Shown: positions 35,376 through 44,002, counted from the first letter of the stretch. The stretch is DNA of 64,000 nt from CALINB01 sp938045325 (GCA_038114465.1 JAYNQW010000002.1:186001-250000), one strand, 5' to 3'. Made by a program: numbers and translations. Notes: generated by a model from the letters alone, not told the origin.

Positions 35376-36299
35376 ATGCAATTAAAACTTCTCACAATCA
35401 TTTTTGCGCTTTTTGTAGCCGGTTGTGTCACCACCGATAGCAACCTAACTAAACGTGCGGTTTCTTATACCGATTACAGTGGACGCGACAAACACACTGC
35501 TTTGGTCTTTGGCGATTTTGGATTCGGCACTAAACAACAATACAAAATCGGCAAAGCCATGAAGCAAGCCTGCGACCGCGTGGGTTGTGATTTTGCCATC
35601 GGTACGGGCGATAACATCTATGAAGAAGGCATCTCTAGCGTAAACGATTCTGACATGCAGGCCTATTTTGAGAAGCCGTACGCTCATTTTGGACGCTTTG
35701 ATTTCTTTATGACCCTCGGTAATCACGATCATCGCGGCAATGTCGATGCTCAAGTCGCTTACACAAACTACAGTGAACGATGGCGCATGCCGAGCCGACA
35801 TTATGCCGTTCCAAAACTACCAACATGGGCCCGGTTTTTCGCCCTCGACACAACACGGGTGAACCCGCAACAAATTGCGTCAGCCGAAGCCTACTTGTGC
35901 TCAGCAAAAGGCTGGAAAATCGTCTTCGGCCATCATCCGCCCTATGCGAGCACGGAAAGCACGCACAATCCTAAACCAACAACAATTTATGTCGACCAAA
36001 CCAAGCGGGAACTGATGCCGCTGATCAAGAAATGCCGCATCGATATTATGCTCGCCGGCCACTATCATCTGCAGGAGCACATCACATCACCTTATATTGA
36101 TATTCTGGTGCAAGGTGCGGCGGCGAACACCACAGGACGAGGGCCTCTAGACCTAGACAAAGAAGCTAAAAGCCTCTTTCGCGAGAAAACTCCCGGCTTT
36201 GGCATCGTAACCGTCACGCCGACAACATTTTCAGCTAAATTCTACGACCAAGAGGGCAAAGAAATTTATCGCTGGTCCAAATCAAAACCACTGAGCTAA
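35376..36299 (+). CDS. Metallophosphatase lipoprotein (purple-acid-phosphatase-like)
   Basis: 307 residues. MQLKLLTIIFALFVAGCVTT is a lipoprotein signal with lipobox VAGC. The calcineurin-like metal motifs appear in order: FGDFGFG, IGTGDNIYEEG, TLGNHDHRG, IVFGHHPPY and AGHYHLQ, so a two-metal phosphoesterase site is complete. The spacing resembles animal-type tartrate-resistant acid phosphatases. It should act in the periplasm or on the outer membrane to release phosphate. A bidirectional terminator follows. Confidence 0.92.
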   Translation: MQLKLLTIIFALFVAGCVTTDSNLTKRAVSYTDYSGRDKHTALVFGDFGFGTKQQYKIGKAMKQACDRVGCDFAIGTGDNIYEEGISSVNDSDMQAYFEKPYAHFGRFDFFMTLGNHDHRGNVDAQVAYTNYSERWRMPSRHYAVPKLPTWARFFALDTTRVNPQQIASAEAYLCSAKGWKIVFGHHPPYASTESTHNPKPTTIYVDQTKRELMPLIKKCRIDIMLAGHYHLQEHITSPYIDILVQGAAANTTGRGPLDLDKEAKSLFREKTPGFGIVTVTPTTFSAKFYDQEGKEIYRWSKSKPLS

Positions 36300-36337
36300 C
36301 AGCACTGCAGCCACAAATCAGAATATTTAAAAGAAAA

Positions 36338-36364
36338 AGGCCGCTGGTAACGAGCGGCCTTTTT
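36338..36364. terminator. Bidirectional Rho-independent terminator
   Basis: Eight pairs AGGCCGCT / AGCGGCCT around GGTAACG, with TTTT after it on the plus strand and AAAAGAAAA before it. It ends the metallophosphatase transcript and can also serve the convergent gene at 36452-36961. Confidence 0.88.
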
Positions 36365-36377
36365 CTATTGTCCGCAC

Positions 36378-36429
36378 CCTGAGCGGTGCGCCCTCCTTCA
36401 ACTGGGCCTTCAGCCCGCTCAGGATGAGG
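36378..36429. repeat. Intergenic palindromic repeat
   Basis: Arms CCTGAGCGG and CCGCTCAGG form a nine-base inverted repeat with a GC-rich middle, and the right end continues as CTCAGGATGAGG (36418-36429), identical to a stretch at 18004-18015. It lies between convergent genes. Confidence 0.6.
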
Positions 36430-36451
36430 CGCACCTGTCAAAGGATGACCT

Positions 36452-36961
36452 TTACTTCTTACCTTTATAATAGTGCACACACATCTTACGCCGACGGTTC
36501 CAGCCATCGCCGGCGTTGCAGCCGTGTTTTTTGGCGAGAGCCGCGCCGCGTTTCATGCGCCGGTCTTTGACGCTTTTTTTAGATTCGGCAAACGAAGACG
36601 CGAATGACTTCGACGGTTTGTAGGTTTTCTTATCCTTGGTGCGGCAGTTTTTGTATTTACCGCTGAACCGGTCACCCGGCTTGCAACGCCCGGCGGCACG
36701 ATCGCCGCGCGCGTAGGGTTTCGAATCCGCCCCCTGGCAGGAACGCTGTTTTTTGTCATAACGATCACCCTTCACGCACGGTCCGCGCCAACGTTTGCGC
36801 ACTTGCTCATCGCTGGTTTTAAAAGCGGCCGCTGTATTGAAGGGCTTAACTTTGATCGCCTTGCCGGCATCGAAAACCGGCATGCTGGACGCCGAAACGC
36901 CGAACGCCAACATCGCGGCGATGATCAAACAGGCTGTGATAACTCTCTCAAAATGTCTCAT
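36452..36961 (-). CDS. Small secreted basic Cys-containing protein
   Basis: 169 residues. Signal peptide (VITACLIIAAMLAFGVSASS) then a strongly basic mature chain with spaced Cys: PCVKGDRYDKKQRSC, RCKPGDRFSGKYKNC, and near the end GCNAGDGWNRRRKMC. These three C-x(10-13)-C units with G-D or G-x-G-W look like small disulfide loops repeated three times. No family recognised. It is likely periplasmic or surface-bound and may bind acidic polymers; this is inference from charge. The convergent neighbour is the metallophosphatase. Confidence 0.65.
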   Translation of the reverse strand: MRHFERVITACLIIAAMLAFGVSASSMPVFDAGKAIKVKPFNTAAAFKTSDEQVRKRWRGPCVKGDRYDKKQRSCQGADSKPYARGDRAAGRCKPGDRFSGKYKNCRTKDKKTYKPSKSFASSFAESKKSVKDRRMKRGAALAKKHGCNAGDGWNRRRKMCVHYYKGKK

Positions 36962-37061
36962 AAGAACGACCTTTCAAAATAAATGTTGCTGTTTTGTTCT
37001 CATCTCCCTATAGTCGAAAAGCTCGTTCACGTTATGTTCTCATTATAGGAGATAAACAGCC

Positions 37062-37145
37062 ATGTCGCCAGCCCGTTTTTTTGGAGAATGCCTCGCCCTT
37101 TGGGGATTATTTTTCGCCGGTTACCTGTGGCTTCACATCGTTTAA
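37062..37145 (+). CDS. Small membrane protein, 27 residues
   Basis: A short frame MSPARFFGECLALWGLFFAG followed by seven residues ending in LHIV and TAA, with the strong ribosome site AGGAG nine bases before ATG. Most of it forms a single hydrophobic helix with aromatic ends, typical of bacterial small membrane proteins. It lies in the 340-base spacer before parE. The coding claim rests on the start context and hydrophobicity only. Confidence 0.5.
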   Translation: MSPARFFGECLALWGLFFAGYLWLHIV

Positions 37146-37303
37146 GCATTAATTTGCCCGAAAACGCGTTATCCACAACATATTGTTAAAGTTTATCGGC
37201 CAACCTACTGGATCGTGCTTGATGGCACCGGTTTGCCCGATTAGGATCGGCGCGCCCGGTTGCCTTGAAAACCGAGAGTTTGAACCACAGTCCGGAAACA
37301 CCA

Positions 37304-39490
37304 ATGGCCAAAAAAGCGACAAAAAGAACCGCTAAAAAACCAGCCAAGAAAACTGCGAATAAGAAAAAGGCCCCCGCCGATCAAATGGATCTCTGGGGCA
37401 AGGCACCGGCTAAAAAATCGGCCAAAACAAAAGCCCGCAAATCAGCAAATAAACCATCCGCGCGCGCATCAAGTGCAGAGAAATCAGATTATTCGGCGCA
37501 GGATATCGAAGTCCTCGAAGGTCTGGAGCCGGTCCGCCGACGCCCCGGCATGTTCATCGGTGGCACGGACGATGCCGCCCTGCACCACCTGGCGGCCGAA
37601 ATCATCGATAACGCCATGGACGAAGCGGTCGCAGGCCATGCCAGCAGCATCGACATTCATCTCGCCGAAGGCGACGAAATTACGGTCAAAGACAACGGCC
37701 GCGGCATTCCGACCGACGCCCATCCGAAGTTTAAAAAGAAATCCGCGCTCGAAGTCATCATGACGACGCTGCACTCGGGCGGCAAATTCGGCGGCAAGGC
37801 CTATGAAACATCCGGCGGCCTGCATGGTGTCGGCCTATCGGTGGTCAACGCCCTCTCCGATAAGCTCACCGTCGAGGTTGCGCGCAACCAGAAGCTTTGG
37901 ATCCAACAATACAAACGCGGTAAGCCGACAAGTGCGCTCAAGGATAAAGGTAAGGTCAGCAACCGCCGCGGCACCGTGATTACCTTTCATCCGGACCCGG
38001 AAATCTTCGGTGATCAACTGTCATTTCAACCGGCGCGGCTTTATCGCATGGCGCGCTCAAAGGCGTATTTGTTCCGGGGCGTTAAAATCAATTGGTCGTG
38101 TGATAAAAAACTGCTCACCAAAAAAGACGATACGCCGGAAAAAGCCACGCTTCATTTTCCCGGCGGCCTTTCGGATTATCTCACCTTTACGCTCGAAAAT
38201 CGTGCGACAGTCACCGAAGTCCCGTTTGCCGGCAACGGCAAGCTCAACGGTGGCGCCGGCAAGGTCGAATGGGCCGTCGCCTGGCCGGAAGACGAAGAAG
38301 ACTTCTTCAATTCCTACTGCAACACGGTCTCGACGCCGCAAGGGGGTACGCATGAATCCGGTTTTCGCGCGGCCCTTTCGAAAGGACTGCGCGCGTTTGC
38401 CGAAATGACAGGGCAAAAACAAGCGGCCAAGAACATCAACGCCGATGACGTGATCGGCGGCGCGTGCGTAATGCTATCCGTGTTTATTCCGAACCCGCAG
38501 TTTCAGGGACAAACCAAGGAAAAACTCGCAACCGTCGAGGCCTCGCGTTTGGTCGAAAATTCCGTTCGCGACCATTTCGAACACTGGCTGTCGGCGGACA
38601 AGAAAGCCGCCAAGGACTTGCTCGATTATGCGATCCGCCGCTCCGAAGAGCGCCGCCTGCAGCGCAAGGCGCGCGAGGTCAAACGCTCGAGCGCGACCCG
38701 CAAACTTCGCCTGCCCGGCAAGCTGACCGATTGCACCGAAGGCAGTGCGGCGGGCACGGAACTCTTTATCGTCGAAGGCGATTCAGCCGGTGGTTCGGCC
38801 AAACAAGGGCGCATGCGCCGCACCCAGGCGATCCTGCCCCTGCGCGGCAAGATCCTCAACGTCGCAAGCGCGACCACGGATAAACTGCTCGCCAATCAGG
38901 AGTTGTCGGACCTCATCGAAGCGCTCGGTTGCGGCACGCGCGACCGGTATTCGGATGAAAACTTACGCTACGAGAAAATCATCATCATGACGGATGCCGA
39001 TGTTGACGGTGCGCACATCTCATCGCTGTTGATGACGTTTTTCTTCCGCGAAATGCCCGGACTGATCGAGAACGGCCACTTGTTCCTAGCCATTCCGCCG
39101 CTCTATCGCATCACCCAAGGCGGCAAAACGCTTTACGCTCGCGACGACAAACACAAGGACGAGTTGCTCAAAAAAGAATTCAAGGGCCGCGGCAAAGTCG
39201 ATATCAGCCGCTTCAAGGGTTTGGGCGAAATGCCGTCCGCACAGCTTAAGGAAACCACGATGGATCCGGAAAAACGGTTGCTGTTGCAGGTTACACTGGA
39301 AGGCAGCCTAAAGCCGGTGCCAGAAGCAAAACACGAGGCGAAAAAGAAATCGCCGGCCAAAAAATCGCGGTCGAAGCAAAAACTCGATCCGACCGCGCAG
39401 TTGGTCGAAAGCCTCATGGGGCGCAAACCTGAATTGCGTTACGCGTTCATTCAGGAACACGCCCAGTTCGTCAAGGAAATCGACGTTTAA
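37304..39490 (+). CDS. parE: DNA topoisomerase IV subunit B
   Basis: 728 residues. The GHKL ATPase has EGLEPVRRRPGMFIGG, EIIDNAMDEAVAG, DNGRGIPTD and SGGLHGVGLSVVNALS; the TOPRIM part has FIVEGDSAGGSAKQGR and IIIMTDADVDGAHISSL. The ending YAFIQEHAQFVKEIDV and the absence of the large GyrB insert favour ParE. Odd points: a Lys/Ala-rich N-terminal tail of about 60 residues (KKATKRTAKKPAKKTANKKK) and a second Lys-rich insertion (KHEAKKKSPAKKSRSKQK) near 680, both likely DNA-binding or disordered. ATG 37304 has GGAA upstream; a TTG at 37265 would add 13 residues. Confidence 0.94.
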   Translation: MAKKATKRTAKKPAKKTANKKKAPADQMDLWGKAPAKKSAKTKARKSANKPSARASSAEKSDYSAQDIEVLEGLEPVRRRPGMFIGGTDDAALHHLAAEIIDNAMDEAVAGHASSIDIHLAEGDEITVKDNGRGIPTDAHPKFKKKSALEVIMTTLHSGGKFGGKAYETSGGLHGVGLSVVNALSDKLTVEVARNQKLWIQQYKRGKPTSALKDKGKVSNRRGTVITFHPDPEIFGDQLSFQPARLYRMARSKAYLFRGVKINWSCDKKLLTKKDDTPEKATLHFPGGLSDYLTFTLENRATVTEVPFAGNGKLNGGAGKVEWAVAWPEDEEDFFNSYCNTVSTPQGGTHESGFRAALSKGLRAFAEMTGQKQAAKNINADDVIGGACVMLSVFIPNPQFQGQTKEKLATVEASRLVENSVRDHFEHWLSADKKAAKDLLDYAIRRSEERRLQRKAREVKRSSATRKLRLPGKLTDCTEGSAAGTELFIVEGDSAGGSAKQGRMRRTQAILPLRGKILNVASATTDKLLANQELSDLIEALGCGTRDRYSDENLRYEKIIIMTDADVDGAHISSLLMTFFFREMPGLIENGHLFLAIPPLYRITQGGKTLYARDDKHKDELLKKEFKGRGKVDISRFKGLGEMPSAQLKETTMDPEKRLLLQVTLEGSLKPVPEAKHEAKKKSPAKKSRSKQKLDPTAQLVESLMGRKPELRYAFIQEHAQFVKEIDV

Positions 39491-39498
39491 TCAATCGT

Positions 39499-39592
39499 CA
39501 TGGTTCGAGACAATCGCTTCGCGATCCCTCACCATGAGGTTTAATTGACAACTTCATCCTGAGGGCTTCCATCGGAAGCGTCTCGAAGGATG
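39499..39592. repeat. Two adjacent palindromic repeats after parE
   Basis: The first copy (39499-39539) begins CATGGTTCGAGAC, contains the hairpin ATCGCTTCGCGAT and ends CCTCACCATGAGG. The second (39555-39592) begins CATCCTGAGG, contains GCTTCCATCGGAAGC and ends TCTCGAAGGATG. Both have complementary ends. This arrangement is widely seen in intergenic regions of alphaproteobacteria. They separate convergent parE and argC and may also act as terminators. Confidence 0.7.
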
Positions 39593-39610
39593 CATCGATC
39601 ACGGGCACAT

Positions 39611-40666
39611 TTATGGAAACAGCGGTTCTTGCTCGAGACCGGTGGTTTCATCGAGCCCGCAGACGAGGTTCATGTTCTGTACGGCCTGGCCCGAGGCCCC
39701 TTTCACCAAATTATCGATCGTTGAAACGATAACCGCCCGACCTTCGATCCGGTCGGCCACCACACCGATTAAACAATGGTTCGAGCCGCGCACGTGGCGT
39801 GTGTGCGGCACCGTGCCTTCCGGTAAAACCCGCACAAACGGCTCGCCCGCATACTTATTCAAAAGCGTTTCGAGCAGATCGGCAGCACTCGCGCCGTTCG
39901 CCAGGCTGACATAAATCGTCGAAAGGATGCCCCGATTCATCGGCATCAAATGCGGCGTGAAGTTAACGATCAAATCTTTACCCGCAGCCGCACTCAGGCA
40001 TTGCTCGATTTCCGGTGCGTGCCGATGTGCTGCCACACCGTAAGCATGAATTCCCTCGGTGACTTCGGCGTATAACGTGCCTTCTTTGGGCGCACGCCCC
40101 GCACCCGTGACGCCGGATTTGGAGTCGATGATGATGTTGTCCGTTTCGATTTGCTTCGCTTCGATCAGCGGCACCAGCGGCAATAAAGCGGACGTCGGAT
40201 AACATCCCGGGTTTGCAACCAGCCGCGCTTTTTTAATCGCGTCTCTGGCCAACTCGGTGATGCCGTAAACCGCATCGTTTTGTAATTCCGGTGCGAGATG
40301 CGCATGGCCGTACCATTCGGCGTATGTATCGAGATCGGCGAGCCGAAAATCCGCCGAGAGGTCGATGACTTTCAGGTGTCCGGGCAAGCCGGCAATAAAT
40401 TCCTGGGTCGTGCCGTGCGGTAGGCAGCAAAATGCTACATCGATGCCGCTCCAATCGACCTCCTCTTTTTTGACCAAGTCCGGCAAGCCAAGACCGCCCA
40501 AATGCGGAAACACATCGGACAATGGTTTTCCGGCATTACGATCAGCCGTTAACGCACGAATATCGGCATGGGCATGACGGGCCAACAGGCGCACAAGCTC
40601 TGCCCCGGTGTACCCGCTTGCACCGATGATGGCGATCTTGATGCTGTTCGTCTTTGCCGGACTCAT
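39611..40666 (-). CDS. argC: N-acetyl-gamma-glutamyl-phosphate reductase
   Basis: 351 residues. It performs the NADPH-dependent third step of arginine synthesis. The motif IIGASGYTGAELVRLLARH is near residue 14, FCCLPHG near 80, the catalytic Cys in VANPGCYPTSALLPL near 155, and YGVAAHRHAPEIEQ near 218. The Lys-Ser-Gly-Val-Thr-Gly-Ala-Gly segment matches the family. It follows rpsI on the same strand after a terminator, a linkage (rplM-rpsI-argC) seen in many alphaproteobacteria. Confidence 0.97.
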   Translation of the reverse strand: MSPAKTNSIKIAIIGASGYTGAELVRLLARHAHADIRALTADRNAGKPLSDVFPHLGGLGLPDLVKKEEVDWSGIDVAFCCLPHGTTQEFIAGLPGHLKVIDLSADFRLADLDTYAEWYGHAHLAPELQNDAVYGITELARDAIKKARLVANPGCYPTSALLPLVPLIEAKQIETDNIIIDSKSGVTGAGRAPKEGTLYAEVTEGIHAYGVAAHRHAPEIEQCLSAAAGKDLIVNFTPHLMPMNRGILSTIYVSLANGASAADLLETLLNKYAGEPFVRVLPEGTVPHTRHVRGSNHCLIGVVADRIEGRAVIVSTIDNLVKGASGQAVQNMNLVCGLDETTGLEQEPLFP

Positions 40667-40706
40667 GGCCTGTTCCTTTCGTGTTTCTATCTTATAGCAC
40701 CCTCAA

Positions 40707-40737
40707 CCAAAAAGGGCGCCCCGCTTTGGACGCCCTT
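40707..40737 (-). terminator. Rho-independent terminator of rplM-rpsI
   Basis: On the minus strand AAGGGCG pairs with CGCCCTT around a GC-rich loop of about 12 bases and is followed by TTTTT overlapping the stem end. It starts about 30 bases after the rpsI stop and separates it from argC. Confidence 0.8.
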
Positions 40738-40766
40738 ATGGTGATACAGAGAAATCCTTGTGGGAA

Positions 40767-41309
40767 TTAACGTTTCGAGAACTGGAAGCTACGTCGCGCT
40801 TTGGCGCGGCCATATTTCTTCCGTTCGACAACACGGGAATCGCGCGTCAGGAACCCGACTTTCTTCAAATCTTTGCGCAACGCCGGTTCATAAAGGGTCA
40901 GCGCCTTGCTGATACCGTGGCGAACTGCACCGGCTTGGCCCGACAGGCCGCCGCCTTTAACGGTGCATACCACATCGAACTCACCCTTGCGGTTGGAAAC
41001 TTCAAAGGGCTGGTTAATGATCATCTGCAACACGGGGCGGGCAAAATATTGTGCCGCTTCCTTGCCGTTGATGAGAATTTTACCGGGTCCCGGTTTGACC
41101 CAAACCCGCGCAACAGCATCTTTCCGTTTACCGGTGGCATAAGAACGGCCCTGCTCGTCCCGTTTCGGTTCGGGCAAAACATCGGCGCCCGTTTCCATAA
41201 CCGGCGCATCACCGGCCGGCGCAACGTCGGCGCTATCAGCAGCAGGCGATTGCGCTTCCGCCATGGCGTCTTTCAATCCATCGAGTGTTGTTTTCGTTTC
41301 TTCGGCCAT
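40767..41309 (-). CDS. rpsI: 30S ribosomal protein S9
   Basis: 180 residues. The conserved part is the last 130: GRSYATGKRKDAVARVWVKPG, GKEAAQYFARPVL, VKGGGLSGQAGAVRHGISKAL and the C-terminus KKYGRAKARRSFQFSKR, whose basic tail reaches the P-site tRNA. The first 48 residues are an acidic Ala/Asp/Pro-rich extension (EAQSPAADSADVAPAGDA) not found in short S9 proteins but known in several alphaproteobacteria. It directly follows rplM (four bases). Confidence 0.98.
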   Translation of the reverse strand: MAEETKTTLDGLKDAMAEAQSPAADSADVAPAGDAPVMETGADVLPEPKRDEQGRSYATGKRKDAVARVWVKPGPGKILINGKEAAQYFARPVLQMIINQPFEVSNRKGEFDVVCTVKGGGLSGQAGAVRHGISKALTLYEPALRKDLKKVGFLTRDSRVVERKKYGRAKARRSFQFSKR

Positions 41310-41313
41310 GGTG

Positions 41314-41775
41314 CTATCTCTTATTCTTTGGGTTCATCGCGGCAACGTCCAACACTTCGGGCTTTTGCGCCTCGTGTGGGTGCTCGCTGCCGGCATACAC
41401 ATGCAACTTCGTCATTTGCTGACGGCCCAACGGGTTACGGCTGATCATCCGTTCGACGGCTTTGATTACCACCCGTTCCGGATGTTGGCCGCTGAGCACT
41501 TGTTCGGCCGAACGCGACTTGATTCCGCCGGGATAACCGGTGTGCCAGTAGTACTGTTTGTCCGACCGTTTGTTGTTGCCGGTCAGCTTCACTTTTTCGG
41601 CATTGATGATCACGACGTGATCGCCGCAATCGATATGGGGCGTGTACATCGGTTTGTGTTTGCCGCGCAGACGCATCGAAACGATGGAAGCGAGGCGGCC
41701 CAAGACCAAGTCTTCGGCGTCAATCAGCAGCCACTTGCGCTCAACGTCCTGCGGTTTGGCGGAATAGGTGTTCAC
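41314..41775 (-). CDS. rplM: 50S ribosomal protein L13
   Basis: 153 residues, GTG start with GGA about ten bases upstream. Motifs are RKWLLIDAEDLVLGRLAS, PHIDCGDHVVIINAEKVKLTGNK-like, YYWHTGYPGGIKS and ERVVIKAVERMISRNPLGRQQM. First gene of the rplM-rpsI operon. The promoter should lie in the 210-base spacer to the divergent CDF transporter. Confidence 0.98.
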   Translation of the reverse strand: MNTYSAKPQDVERKWLLIDAEDLVLGRLASIVSMRLRGKHKPMYTPHIDCGDHVVIINAEKVKLTGNNKRSDKQYYWHTGYPGGIKSRSAEQVLSGQHPERVVIKAVERMISRNPLGRQQMTKLHVYAGSEHPHEAQKPEVLDVAAMNPKNKR

Positions 41776-41885
41776 CGCGAAATCCTTTATACTTAAGTCA
41801 AAATCTCGAAACAGCGGCGGAGTATGGCGATATTTTTGCCCCTGTCAACGGGAATTGTTCAATTATTCTGGGACTTTAGATGTAA

Positions 41886-41899
41886 GGTATCATGATACC
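41886..41899. promoter_or_regulatory. 14-base perfect palindrome, putative operator
   Basis: GGTATCATGATACC is a perfect dyad in the spacer between divergent rplM and the cation transporter. It is 89 bases before the transporter start, in a position suited to control that gene. No cognate regulator is encoded nearby, so function is a guess. Confidence 0.35.
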
Positions 41900-41987
41900 G
41901 TGTCTAATGTTTTTTCAAAAACCCTGCCCTCATCGAGGCAAACCGTAGATTATTGAAATCAACCAATAAATAAGCAGAGAGCCTGTT

Positions 41988-42620
41988 TTGCACGATCACT
42001 GTGAAGCGCCCCCACCCCCAACCATCGATGGCACGAGCCATTCCATGACGGCCTACCGGCGCGTGCTTTGGGTTGTCATCGCCATCAATTTTTCCATGTT
42101 TTTGGTAGAAATCGTCGCCGGGCTCACGGCGAAATCAGTAGCCTTACAGGCCGACGCCATTGATTTTCTGGGCGACTCCTTCACCTATTTCATCACGCTT
42201 CTAGTCCTCGGCCTCTCATTGCGCTGGCGCGCGTCCGCCGCTCTCTTCAAGGGCGCGACCATGGGCATCTTCGGCCTTTGGGTTATCGGTAACGCCACAT
42301 ATAACGCCATGCTAGGGACCGTTCCGACCGCCATCGTCATGGGCTCAGTCGGCATCGCCGCCCTGATGGCCAATGTCGTGAGTGCGGTGATTCTTTTCAA
42401 ATACCGCGAAGGCGATGCGAACATGCGCTCAGTCTGGCTGTGTTCGCGCAATGACGCCATTGGCAACGTCGCGGTCATCGGCGCAGGTCTCCTGGTCGGC
42501 GTCACGGCAACCGGCTGGCCCGATTACGGCGTCGCCGCGATTATGGCAATCCTCGAACTCAGCGCCTGTTATCAAATCCTCAAGCGGGCATTCGCCGAAC
42601 TGAAGCAGCCACCTTCATAA
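41988..42620 (+). CDS. Cation diffusion facilitator-type transporter, lacking the C-terminal domain
   Basis: 210 residues with about five or six membrane helices. Helix 2 carries ALQADAIDFLGDSF, and helix 5 carries CSRNDAIGNVAVI, the places where CDF proteins bind zinc or another divalent metal; here the usual His residues are replaced in part by Asp, Cys or Asn, so metal choice may differ. The cytoplasmic metallochaperone-like domain of full-length CDFs is absent. The N-terminus MHDHCEAPPPP supports the TTG start at 41988 with AGAGAG upstream; an ATG at 42045 is possible. It should export a metal from the cytoplasm. Confidence 0.82.
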   Translation: MHDHCEAPPPPTIDGTSHSMTAYRRVLWVVIAINFSMFLVEIVAGLTAKSVALQADAIDFLGDSFTYFITLLVLGLSLRWRASAALFKGATMGIFGLWVIGNATYNAMLGTVPTAIVMGSVGIAALMANVVSAVILFKYREGDANMRSVWLCSRNDAIGNVAVIGAGLLVGVTATGWPDYGVAAIMAILELSACYQILKRAFAELKQPPS

Positions 42621-42674
42621 GAATATTGAATACATCCGTCTTCTCCCGCATGATCGCTACGGGAGGACATAACA

Positions 42675-43085
42675 ATGAAAACGTTACTGTCACTGTTGAT
42701 TGCCGCTGCAATGGGCTGGAGCATCCCGGCTTCGTCTGCCGAGCGGGTAAAAAATCTCTATAGCCACATCGAACAAAACGAAAAACTTCTGCCCAAGAAT
42801 GCGGTTCGTGTACGCAATTGGCGGCTCGGCAAAGGCGAAACACAACGGTTGTGGCAAGGGCCGAAGCCTCGCTTGATCGATATCTGCGTGAAAAACGGCA
42901 CCGTTCTGATTATCCCGACGGTCATAACGACCCCCTACTCATCCAAAAAAGATACATCCGGGCTGATCGTAAAAAATAATTCCTGTTTCAGCATCGTTGC
43001 TCTTGCCGTCTCGGTGTCCACGAAGTCGCTGTCGGCGAAAACCGATGCCGCCGGTACTTACGTCGTTTACGGCCAGCTGAAATAA
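42675..43085 (+). CDS. Small secreted protein of unknown function
   Basis: 136 residues. Signal peptide at 1-22 (TLLSLLIAAAMGWSIPASSA), then a mature domain with a pair of Cys (DICVKNG and NNSCFSIV) and alternating strands. It resembles no family I can name. GGGAGG lies eight bases before the ATG. It follows the CDF transporter by 54 bases and could be co-transcribed. Periplasmic location is expected. Confidence 0.6.
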   Translation: MKTLLSLLIAAAMGWSIPASSAERVKNLYSHIEQNEKLLPKNAVRVRNWRLGKGETQRLWQGPKPRLIDICVKNGTVLIIPTVITTPYSSKKDTSGLIVKNNSCFSIVALAVSVSTKSLSAKTDAAGTYVVYGQLK

Positions 43086-43103
43086 ATTGAAATAAACAGG
43101 TAG

Positions 43104-43982
43104 TTAAGTTCGTGATCGCAGCGCCAGTGTCGAGTTGACGACAATGGCGGTGATAACGATCGCGCCGCCGATCCAGGTCGCCACCGCCGGAACTTCACCG
43201 ACACCGAGCCACACCCAAAACGGTCCCAACACGGTTTCACCCAACGCGAACAACGCGACTTCGGCGGCCGGAATGTAACGCGTGCCGGACATGATCAACG
43301 CCAACGCAATCGGCGCGACGACTAAACCCATCACAGCCAATACCCCAAGGTCGTGTTGCGTGACGTTAAATGGTGATGCAAAGAAGAAGCAGACACCACC
43401 GGAGATCAACCCTGATGCGCACAAGGCCGGCAGAGCGACGTCGTTTTCAGCTCGGCGTAGGATCACCAAATTCAGACCTTGCAAGAAAGCCGTCAATAGA
43501 CCCAGTCCGATGCCGAGCAAGCCGCCGCCGAGAGAGCTTGCACAAATGACAATCACACCCGAAAACGCTGCCAGGATTGCAATCCACGTTCGGCGAGGCA
43601 ATTGCTCACGCATCAATAGCCATCCGAGTGCCGCGCTGAACATTGGCATCACCGCGAGCATCACCAGAACGTTCGCGACCGTGGTGAATTCTAGCGCCGC
43701 AATAAACGAGATGTTGCTTGCAGCCATCAACAGAGTTGCAATCACACCGGCACTGCCGAAACCGCGCCACGGCCGCCGCCAATCGTCCCTGTTTAACGCC
43801 CACAGGATCAAAGCCAGCACCATGCTCATGAAAATTGAACGATAAAAAATGACATCGGCGATGCCCGCATCCCGAACCAGCCGGAACAGCAAGCCGTCCG
43901 GGCTGAGAATGAGAATGCCGGATGCGCAGAGCAAAATGCCGCGCCGGGCATCATCCGTGCTGCCGGTGGCGTTGACAGTCAT
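43104..43982 (-). CDS. EamA/DMT-family transporter
   Basis: 292 residues with ten predicted membrane helices in two EamA repeats, the first from GILLCASGILILSPDGLLFRLV and the second from LCASGLISGGVCFFFA. Members export amino acids, metabolites or drugs from the cytoplasm. ATG 43982 is chosen with GGAA upstream; the longer frame to 44054 overlaps the preceding hydrolase gene. It lies 20 bases after that hydrolase, so the two are one operon. Substrate unknown. Confidence 0.9.
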   Translation of the reverse strand: MTVNATGSTDDARRGILLCASGILILSPDGLLFRLVRDAGIADVIFYRSIFMSMVLALILWALNRDDWRRPWRGFGSAGVIATLLMAASNISFIAALEFTTVANVLVMLAVMPMFSAALGWLLMREQLPRRTWIAILAAFSGVIVICASSLGGGLLGIGLGLLTAFLQGLNLVILRRAENDVALPALCASGLISGGVCFFFASPFNVTQHDLGVLAVMGLVVAPIALALIMSGTRYIPAAEVALFALGETVLGPFWVWLGVGEVPAVATWIGGAIVITAIVVNSTLALRSRT

Positions 43983-44002
43983 TATTGCATTTCCAGGAGA
44001 TA

